A DNA stretch of 10,754 nt. Origin: Aquitalea sp. GTDB taxonomy: Bacteria > Pseudomonadota > Gammaproteobacteria > Burkholderiales > Chromobacteriaceae. Below the pieces are notes generated by a model that was given only the letters and a program-made list of their open reading frames with translations, was not told the DNA's origin and did not search any database. The DNA lies in the NCBI GenBank assembly GCA_019232735.1, contig JAFANL010000078.1:1-10754 (forward strand), read 5' to 3'. Of the stretch, positions 5,467-10,754 are shown in pieces; the stretch's first letter is position 1; every line of letters starts with the position of its first letter. The position numbers and the translations under genes are program-made.

Positions 5467-6774
5467 TCAGTCGCGTAGTGCCTGTAGCCAGCGCGTACGT
5501 TGCTGCCAGATGACAGGCGCCTGGAGCATCAGATGCAGGGTGGCCAGAATATTCAGCAAGGCCGTGCCCAGCAGCAGGTAGGCAATATTGTCGAACTGCT
5601 TGAGCACCACCACGCTGGCCAGTGCCGCAGCCACCATGTAGAAGCCATTGATGATGTTATTGGCAGCAATGGCTTGCGAGCGGAAGTCGTCCGGGCTGGA
5701 AATCTGTAGCCAGGTATACAGCGGCACGGTAAAGAAGCCACCAAAAAAACCCAGCAATGCGACATCCAGCATGTGGCGCCAGTTGCCGATCCGGGTCAGG
5801 AAATCAGGCAGCGTGGCCAGTGTGCCGTGATAATGCGGCATGGCACCCAGCGCCAGATCGCCGCCAAACAGCGTCATGCCGGCACTGCCCAGCAATACCA
5901 GGCCCAGTTGCAACTCACCATGGGACAGCTTGGCGCATAGTACCGAGCCCAGACCGATGCCGATGGAAAACAGCGCCAGCATCACGGTATAGACATCGGC
6001 ATTTCCGCCCAGGTGCAGGCGGGTGAAGGTGGGGAGCTGGGTGGTGTAGACCGCACCCATCAACCAGAACCAGGAAATGCCCAGCATGGCGCTGCGGACA
6101 TCGCGGATGCGCCAGGCCTCGCCGACCAGGCGTACCGAATCCGCGATGAAGTTGAAGGACAGTTTCAGATGGGGGGCGCCTGGCGGGGCGGATGGCATGC
6201 CACGACTGCACAGCCAGCCGCAGATGGCGGTAGTCAGTAACAGGCTGACTGTCAGCCATGGGCCGCCTTGCGTCATCAGGCTGCCAATGATCTGGCCGAT
6301 CAGGATGGCCAGAAAGGTGCCCATTTCAATCATGCCGTTGCCGCCCACCAGTTCATGCTCGCCCAGGTATTGGGGGAGTACCGAATATTTCAGCGGGCCA
6401 AAAAAGGCCGAGTGGCAACCCATCAGGAACAGTGCCGCCATCAGCAAGCCGGCCTGGTGAAGGAAAAAGCCGGACCCCGCCAGCAGCATGATGGCGATTT
6501 CAGCCAGCTTGATCCAGCGGGCGATAATGGCTTTGTCGAAGCGTTCGGAAATCTTGCCGGCCGTGGCCGAGAACAGGAAGAAGGGCAGGATGAACACGCC
6601 GGCAGCCATATTGACCAGCAGTTCCGGCGACATGCCATCCAGGGTGAGGCCGTGATAGCTGATCAGCACCACGATGGCGGTTTTCAGCAGATTGTCGTTG
6701 AAAGCGCCAAGAAACTGCGTGCCGAACAAGGGCAGAAAGCGGCGTGAGCCAAAAAAACTGAAGTCTGTTTTCAC
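5467..6774 (-). CDS. MFS permease of the LplT/Aas type (probable lysophospholipid flippase)
   Basis: The product is 435 aa with about 12 hydrophobic segments. The N-terminus RRFLPLFGTQFLGAFNDNLLK (11-31), ISERFDKAIIARWIKLAEI (75-93) and SAFFGPLKYSVLPQYL are characteristic of LplT and of the permease module fused to acyltransferase and acyl-ACP synthetase in Aas-like proteins. LplT moves lysophospholipids across the inner membrane for re-acylation; that role here is by homology. The gene encodes only the permease: it stops after LQALRD and no acyltransferase lies downstream, so the re-acylating enzyme must be elsewhere. The start is a GTG at 6774; no ATG is available before the conserved region and no clear Shine-Dalgarno is seen. 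The gene follows ccoS at 116 bp on the same strand but has its own candidate promoter, so it is probably separate from ccoIS. Confidence 0.88.
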   Translation of the reverse strand: MKTDFSFFGSRRFLPLFGTQFLGAFNDNLLKTAIVVLISYHGLTLDGMSPELLVNMAAGVFILPFFLFSATAGKISERFDKAIIARWIKLAEIAIMLLAGSGFFLHQAGLLMAALFLMGCHSAFFGPLKYSVLPQYLGEHELVGGNGMIEMGTFLAILIGQIIGSLMTQGGPWLTVSLLLTTAICGWLCSRGMPSAPPGAPHLKLSFNFIADSVRLVGEAWRIRDVRSAMLGISWFWLMGAVYTTQLPTFTRLHLGGNADVYTVMLALFSIGIGLGSVLCAKLSHGELQLGLVLLGSAGMTLFGGDLALGAMPHYHGTLATLPDFLTRIGNWRHMLDVALLGFFGGFFTVPLYTWLQISSPDDFRSQAIAANNIINGFYMVAAALASVVVLKQFDNIAYLLLGTALLNILATLHLMLQAPVIWQQRTRWLQALRD

Positions 6775-6804
6775 GGTTTGTCAGCACAAAAGGGCGGGAA
6801 GGGC

Positions 6805-6833
6805 ATGCTAGCGTATTCACCCGCGCCTGTCAG
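6805..6833 (-). promoter_or_regulatory. Candidate sigma70 promoter of the MFS gene
   Basis: On the minus strand CTGACA (6833-6828, 5 of 6 to the -35 consensus) is followed after 17 bp by TAGCAT (6810-6805, 4 of 6 to the -10). Transcription would start near 6798, leaving about 24 nt of leader before the GTG start. Confidence 0.4.
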
Positions 6834-6862
6834 CCGTGTCCGAGCATGCTGAAACCGCGCTG

Positions 6863-6884
6863 CGGCTGCCTGCTTCGGCAGCCG
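6863..6884 (-). terminator. GC-rich hairpin after ccoS
   Basis: CGGCTGCC (6863-6870) and GGCAGCCG (6877-6884) form a perfect 8-bp stem with a 6-nt loop, starting 6 nt after the ccoS stop. In the minus direction the following bases are not U-rich, so it is a weak terminator or an mRNA-stabilising hairpin rather than a textbook terminator. Confidence 0.45.
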
Positions 6885-6890
6885 ATGCAA

Positions 6891-7082
6891 TCAGGAGGAA
6901 GCTTTGTCCTTGCTCTCCGGAATGGCCTTGTCCCGCGAGGCGCGGTCGTCGTCCATCAGGATGCGATGTGCCGGGCCTTCCATGTCGTCGAACTGACCGG
7001 AGCGGGTGGCCCACCAGAAAATCACGGCGATGACCAGGGCCAGCACGATGCTGAGCGGAATAAGCAGGTAAAGACTTTCCAT
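6891..7082 (-). CDS. ccoS: CcoS, cbb3-type cytochrome oxidase assembly protein
   Basis: This 63-aa protein has one membrane segment (about 4-25, ending IFWWATRSGQFDD) followed by the conserved EGPAHRILMDDD and a charged tail. This is the usual size and layout of CcoS. CcoS is needed for maturation of cbb3 oxidase, in particular cofactor insertion, and is normally encoded directly after ccoI, as here. Its ATG shares one base with the ccoI stop (TGATG), which indicates translational coupling. An in-frame start further upstream would lie inside ccoI and add 27 residues unlike CcoS. The structural ccoNOQP genes are not in this window. Confidence 0.93.
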   Translation of the reverse strand: MESLYLLIPLSIVLALVIAVIFWWATRSGQFDDMEGPAHRILMDDDRASRDKAIPESKDKASS

Positions 7083-9517
7083 CAGGATTTCCGTTTGATG
7101 AGTCGCAGGGCATTGCTCACCACGATGAGCGAACTGGCCGCCATGCCCAGGCTGGCCAGCCACGGTGTAACGTAGCCAGCCATCGCCAGCGGCAGGGCCA
7201 GCAGATTATACCCGGCTGCCCACCACAGGTTCTGCCTGATTATGCTCAGGGTCTTGCGGGCCAGTGCCAGCGTGACGGGGATCAGCGCCAGCTGGTCGCC
7301 CATCAGCACCATGTCGCCACTGGCGCGGGCCACATCAGTGCCGCCCCCCATGGCCAGCGAAACATCTGCCTGCGCCAGTACCGGCGCATCATTGATGCCG
7401 TCACCCACCATCAGTACCCGCTTGCCTTGTTGTTGCAGGCGGCCCACCCGTGCCAGCTTGTCCTCCGGCGTGGCGCGGGCATGCCAGTCGGTGATGCCCA
7501 GGTTGCCGGCCAGGCTCTGCACTGCTCCGGTGCCGTCGCCGCTGAGCAGGTGCACGGCGATGCCACGCTGCTGCAGGGCTTGCACCATGGCTGCCGCATC
7601 CGGGCGCACAGTATCGCCAATGGCGAACACGGCCTGCGCCGCTTGCCGGTTTGCCAGCACCACCAGTGTGCAATCGGCATGCCAGTCAGCAGCAAGACTC
7701 AGCGGCGCTGGCAGCCATGCATTGATGTATTCCGGCGAGCCCAGCCGCCAGCTCTGGCCGTCGACGTCGCCTTCCACCCCCTTGCCGGGCGTGTTGTCCA
7801 GTCGGGTGGTGGCGGGGAGTTCATGCCCGGCAGCAGCCTGCTTCAGGGCTTGTGCCACCGGATGTTCCGATGCCTGCTCCAGGGCGGCTGCAATGCGCAA
7901 GGCGGCCATGTCATCCAGTGCGCCCAGTTGTTGTTGCCCCTTGAGACGCATGTCGCCATGGGTGAGGGTGCCGGTCTTGTCGAAAACCACATCGCTGACC
8001 TTGGCCAGGGTTTCCAGTGCATGGCCGCGGGTAATCAGTACGCCCAGCCCCGCCAGATGGCCACTGGCCGCGGTCAGTGCGGCGGGGGTTGCCAGTGACA
8101 GGGCACAGGGGCAGGAGATGACCAGCACCGCTACCATGATCCACAAGGCGCGAGCCGGTTCGATGAAGTGCCAGGCAATATAGCTGCCGGCAGCCGCCAG
8201 CAGCAGCAGGGCGACAAACCAGCTGGCAAACCGGTCGGCGGCCACCGCCAGTCGTGGCTTCTCGGCCAGTGCCTTGTCCAGCAGGCGCACGATGCCAGCT
8301 AGCCGGGTTTCCTGGCCGGTCTGGCTGATCTGGATATACAGGGGGCTGCTGGTATTGACGCTGCCGGCAATGACGGTGTCGCCCACGGTCTTGCTAACAG
8401 GCTTGCTCTCGCCGCTGATCAGGGCTTCATTGGCCGCACTGCGACCATCCAGCACCTCGCCATCGCCGGGAATGGTTTCACCCGGCTTGACCAGGATGAC
8501 ATCGCCGACATTCAGCATGGCAACCGTCGCCTCAACCGTGTCTCTGCTACTCGGCCAGTTGGCGGCGCGATGAGCAAAGGCCGGAATCAGCTTGACCAGG
8601 CTTTCGGTGGCTTCGCCAGCCTTGCGCCGGGCGATGCTTTCCAGATAGCGCCCGCCCAGCAGCAGGAAGACGAACATGGATACCGAGTCGAAATACACGC
8701 CGTGCGGAATCTTGTTGATCAGCGCCCACAGGCTGGCAAAGAAGGCCGTGAAGATGCCGATGGTCACCGGCGTGTCCATGCCCACGCGGCCGGTTTTAAG
8801 GTCGCGCCAGGTGTTCTGGTAAAAGGGAACGGCGGAGTACAGCATCACCGGCAGGGTGAGTATCAGGCTGGCCCAGTGCAGCAGCCACAGGAAATCCGGA
8901 TCGATATCACCATCCGGGGCCAGATACACCGGCACCGCATACATCATCACCTGCATCATCGACAGGCCGGCGGCCCACAAGCGGCTGATGGCCTGCTTGC
9001 GCTGTTTTTGCGCCAGCGCTTCCTGGCGTTCAGCATCATAAGGATGGGCGCGGTAGCCGATGGCACTGATGGCCTGCAGGATTTGTGACAACTGGATGCG
9101 ACTGTTGTCCCAGCAAACCCGTGCCCGATGGCTGGTATAGTTGATGTCCACACTGACCACGCCCGGCAGTTGGCGGATGTGCTGCTCGTTCAGCCAGACG
9201 CAGGCTGCACAGGTAATGCCTTCCAGTATCAAGGCGGCTTCGCGCGTATTGTCGGCGCTGACATGCACAAAGCTTTTCTGCAATTCTTCCGAGTCGTACA
9301 GCTGAATCTGCTGCAAAATATCGGCCGGCAATACTTCGCCCTGACGTGCACCCTGGGTACGGTGTGCGTAGTAATCGGACAAACCGGAATCGATGATGGT
9401 CTGCGCTACGGCCTGGCAGCCGGCGCAGCAGGTGGCCTCGCTTTTTTCGCGATAGCGCACGGGAAAATCGACGGTTGCGGGAACGGGCAGGCCGCAGTGG
9501 AAGCAGTGATCGGTCAT
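7082..9517 (-). CDS. ccoI: CcoI (FixI), copper-exporting P1B-type ATPase for cbb3 oxidase
   Basis: This 811-aa P-type ATPase delivers copper across the inner membrane for the cbb3 oxidase active site. The N-terminus has a cysteine cluster typical of CcoI/FixI (C5-x2-C8 and C30-C31-x2-C34), then a heavy-metal-binding domain with ITCAACVW (C103/C106). Catalytic features are ISGES (367-371) in the actuator domain, the membrane metal motif SCPC (C469, C471), the phosphorylation site DKTGTLT with Asp513, SEHPVAQAL (550-558) in the nucleotide domain and GDGINDAP (705-712). The C-terminal membrane pair ends GMAASSLIVVSNALRL. Eight membrane segments are expected. ccoS overlaps its stop by one base. 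No Shine-Dalgarno precedes the ATG; a FNR-like site and a -10 place the predicted transcript start within about two bases of it, suggesting a leaderless mRNA induced at low oxygen. General CopA-type export is a less likely alternative, given the N-terminal cysteines and the ccoS neighbour. Confidence 0.96.
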   Translation of the reverse strand: MTDHCFHCGLPVPATVDFPVRYREKSEATCCAGCQAVAQTIIDSGLSDYYAHRTQGARQGEVLPADILQQIQLYDSEELQKSFVHVSADNTREAALILEGITCAACVWLNEQHIRQLPGVVSVDINYTSHRARVCWDNSRIQLSQILQAISAIGYRAHPYDAERQEALAQKQRKQAISRLWAAGLSMMQVMMYAVPVYLAPDGDIDPDFLWLLHWASLILTLPVMLYSAVPFYQNTWRDLKTGRVGMDTPVTIGIFTAFFASLWALINKIPHGVYFDSVSMFVFLLLGGRYLESIARRKAGEATESLVKLIPAFAHRAANWPSSRDTVEATVAMLNVGDVILVKPGETIPGDGEVLDGRSAANEALISGESKPVSKTVGDTVIAGSVNTSSPLYIQISQTGQETRLAGIVRLLDKALAEKPRLAVAADRFASWFVALLLLAAAGSYIAWHFIEPARALWIMVAVLVISCPCALSLATPAALTAASGHLAGLGVLITRGHALETLAKVSDVVFDKTGTLTHGDMRLKGQQQLGALDDMAALRIAAALEQASEHPVAQALKQAAAGHELPATTRLDNTPGKGVEGDVDGQSWRLGSPEYINAWLPAPLSLAADWHADCTLVVLANRQAAQAVFAIGDTVRPDAAAMVQALQQRGIAVHLLSGDGTGAVQSLAGNLGITDWHARATPEDKLARVGRLQQQGKRVLMVGDGINDAPVLAQADVSLAMGGGTDVARASGDMVLMGDQLALIPVTLALARKTLSIIRQNLWWAAGYNLLALPLAMAGYVTPWLASLGMAASSLIVVSNALRLIKRKS

Positions 9518-9525
9518 GGCGCGCC

Positions 9526-9531
9526 ATTGTA
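9526..9531 (-). promoter_or_regulatory. Putative -10 element of the ccoIS promoter
   Basis: On the minus strand the hexamer reads TACAAT (9531-9526), 5 of 6 to the sigma70 -10 consensus. The predicted start is 9518-9520, directly before the ccoI ATG at 9517. The FNR-like site at 9553-9566 then centres at about -41, the class II activator position, where a -35 hexamer is dispensable. Confidence 0.45.
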
Positions 9532-9552
9532 AACAATACTCGGACGCATTGC

Positions 9553-9566
9553 TTGATCTGGCTCAG
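9553..9566. promoter_or_regulatory. FNR/ANR-like site between ccoI and the quinone oxidoreductase
   Basis: TTGATctggCTCAG matches the FNR/ANR consensus TTGAT-N4-ATCAA at 8 of 10 positions; read toward ccoI, the promoter-proximal half ATCAA is perfect. It lies in the 106-bp divergent gap. FNR/ANR control of cbb3 oxidase genes and their assembly factors is well established in proteobacteria, which makes the site plausible despite the mismatches. Confidence 0.5.
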
Positions 9567-9623
9567 TTTCATGCGGTGTGAATTTGGCTACAGGACAGGC
9601 AGGACAAGGAAAGGCAAAACAGC

Positions 9624-10613
9624 ATGATGCAGGCGATTTTGCAAAGCGCCCCCGGCGGCGTGGAGACACTTTACCTGGGCGAGGCGGAACGCCCGTCAAG
9701 ACGGGAAGGCCAGTTGCTGGTACAGGTGATGGCAGCCGGGGTGAATCGGGCCGACATTGTTCAGCGCGAGGGGCACTATCCGCCACCGCCCGGTGCCAGC
9801 CCGGTATTGGGCTTGGAAATCGCCGGTATGGTGGTTGAGGCGGATGCTGATAGCCGCTTTCAAGCCGGCGATGCGGTGTTTGGCCTGGTGGCGGGCGGTG
9901 CTTATGCCGAATATGCGGTGCTGGACGAGGTGCTGGCCATTGCCAAACCGGACGCCATGTCCTGGGTGGAGGCCGCCAGCCTGCCGGAGGCCTGGATGAC
10001 GGCATGGCTGAATCTGGTGCTGGTGGGGCGGGTCAAGGCCGGCGATCAGGTGCTGGTGCATGCCGGGGCCAGTGGGGTGGGCGCCTGCGCGATTCAACTG
10101 GCTGGCTTGCTGGGTGCGCAGGCTTTCGCCAGCGCGGGCAGCGAGGACAAGTTGCAGTTCTGCCGCGAGATGGGGGCCAGTCAGGTGTTCAACTACAAGA
10201 CCACGCCGGCTTTTGCCCGTCAGATCAAGGAGTGGGGCGGCGTGGACATGATTCTCGATCCGGTGGGTGCATCCTACCTGGCCGAGAATATTGCCAGCCT
10301 GAAACAGGATGGCCGGCTGGTGAATATCGGTCTGATGGGGGGCGGCAAGGCCGAGCTCAATCTGGGGCTGGTGCTGATGAAGCGCCTGTCCATCATCGGT
10401 TCCACCCTGCGTTCGCAGCCGCTGGCGGTAAAGGCCCCGCTGGCGCAGGCGCTGGCAGATACCATTTTGCCCGCCATTCTGGGCGGCACATTGAAAACCA
10501 CGGTGGATAGCTGCTTCCCCTGGCAGCAGCTTGCAGATGCGCATGCATATATGGAAGCCAATGCCAATCTGGGCAAGATCGTGCTGACCTTCTTTCCTGT
10601 CATGACGGCGTAA
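9624..10613 (+). CDS. PIG3-type NAD(P)H:quinone oxidoreductase (zinc-free MDR)
   Basis: This 329-aa cytoplasmic enzyme belongs to the medium-chain dehydrogenase/reductase superfamily, quinone oxidoreductase branch. The N-terminal GroES-like domain carries GVNRADIVQREGHYPPPPGASPVLGLEIAG (39-68), characteristic of the PIG3/TP53I3 group. The Rossmann domain has VLVHAGASGVGACAIQLA (143-160) for the dinucleotide, and LDPVGASYLAENI (211-223) follows. The cysteines and glutamates that bind zinc in alcohol dehydrogenases are absent, as usual for this branch. It probably reduces quinones or other electrophilic carbonyl compounds with NADPH. AGGAAAGG (9607-9614) lies 9 nt before the first of two consecutive ATG codons; either could be used. 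The gene is divergent from ccoI and closed by a strong terminator, so it is probably monocistronic. Confidence 0.93.
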   Translation: MMQAILQSAPGGVETLYLGEAERPSRREGQLLVQVMAAGVNRADIVQREGHYPPPPGASPVLGLEIAGMVVEADADSRFQAGDAVFGLVAGGAYAEYAVLDEVLAIAKPDAMSWVEAASLPEAWMTAWLNLVLVGRVKAGDQVLVHAGASGVGACAIQLAGLLGAQAFASAGSEDKLQFCREMGASQVFNYKTTPAFARQIKEWGGVDMILDPVGASYLAENIASLKQDGRLVNIGLMGGGKAELNLGLVLMKRLSIIGSTLRSQPLAVKAPLAQALADTILPAILGGTLKTTVDSCFPWQQLADAHAYMEANANLGKIVLTFFPVMTA

Positions 10614-10677
10614 TCCAGCCGCACTACATTGAGCCAAGTGGGAGGTGCTCTGCCTCTGACTGGTATGGATGGGATTA

Positions 10678-10709
10678 GGGGGCGATGCGGCTATCGTCCC
10701 CCTTTTTTT
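10678..10709 (+). terminator. Intrinsic terminator of the quinone oxidoreductase gene
   Basis: GGGGG and CGAT (10678-10686) pair with ATCG and CCCCC (10693-10696, 10698-10702) with one bulged T and a 6-nt loop, followed by seven T (10703-10709). It is a textbook rightward terminator 65 nt after the stop; the gap (10614-10677) shows no gene. Confidence 0.88.
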
Positions 10710-10733
10710 GTCCAGCCGCGGCCGGGATGGCCA

Positions 10734-10750
10734 GCCTGTGCCAGACAGGC
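10734..10750. other. Small inverted repeat at the right window edge
   Basis: GCCTGT (10734-10739) and ACAGGC (10745-10750) form a 6-bp stem with a 5-nt loop, 4 bp from the window edge. It may belong to the 3' end of a convergent gene beyond the window; nothing more can be said. Confidence 0.25.
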
Positions 10751-10754
10751 CGGA

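Noticed and set aside
5221..5478. Possible 85-aa protein overlapping the candidate sRNA
   Set aside because: It begins inside the predicted -10/-35 spacer, crosses two terminator-like hairpins and overlaps the MFS gene end; no ribosome-binding site.
7242..8183. A 313-codon open frame on the plus strand opposite ccoI
   Set aside because: It lies wholly opposite catalytic motifs of ccoI, and its Ala/Ser/Arg-rich composition marks it as a shadow frame.
9696..10637. A 313-codon open frame on the minus strand opposite the quinone oxidoreductase
   Set aside because: It is antisense to a clear enzyme gene, His/Gln-rich and without family motifs.

Overview
The window is GC-rich, densely coded bacterial chromosome. 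Gene content (stand-alone ccoI-ccoS for cbb3 oxidase assembly, a Cache-type chemoreceptor, a LysE-type exporter, a PIG3-like quinone oxidoreductase) and protein style suggest a motile, facultatively anaerobic or microaerobic betaproteobacterium, plausibly of the Neisseriales/Chromobacteriaceae. That placement is inference; no rRNA or marker gene is present. I see no CRISPR array, tRNA, rRNA, transposase or phage gene.

Layout, left to right. (1) 1-686 (-): 5' part of a gene for an exported isochorismatase-family (YcaC-like) hydrolase, cut by the window edge. It is divergent from a LysR-type regulator at 899-1846 (+). A perfect 28-bp inverted repeat (838-865) lies between them. (2) 1957-2580 (+): LysE/ArgO-type amino-acid exporter, followed by an intrinsic terminator. 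(3) 2692-3032: a leader of about 340 bp without a gene. It holds a perfect FNR/ANR-type box (TTGAT-N4-ATCAA) at 2881-2894 and a -10-like hexamer placed so that the box centres at -61.5. (4) 3033-5078 (+): membrane chemoreceptor with a periplasmic Cache sensor, followed by a terminator-like hairpin. (5) 5137-5466: no convincing protein gene, but a sigma70-like promoter, a series of GC-rich hairpins and two terminator-like hairpins, the second very strong. This is a good candidate for an undescribed small RNA. (6) 5467-6774 (-): LplT/Aas-type MFS permease, convergent with the RNA. (7) 6891-7082 and 7082-9517 (-): ccoS and ccoI, overlapping by one base. Upstream is a FNR-like site and a -10 that puts the predicted transcript start almost on the ccoI ATG. 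(8) 9624-10613 (+): PIG3-type NADPH:quinone oxidoreductase, divergent from ccoI, closed by an intrinsic terminator at 10678-10709.

The most coherent theme is oxygen-responsive control. Two loci, the chemoreceptor and ccoIS, carry FNR/ANR-like sites at canonical activating distances from -10-like sequences. CcoI and CcoS serve assembly of a low-oxygen terminal oxidase whose structural genes lie outside this window. A chemoreceptor induced by the same regulator would let the cell steer when oxygen falls. The candidate sRNA just behind the chemoreceptor is the least explained element.
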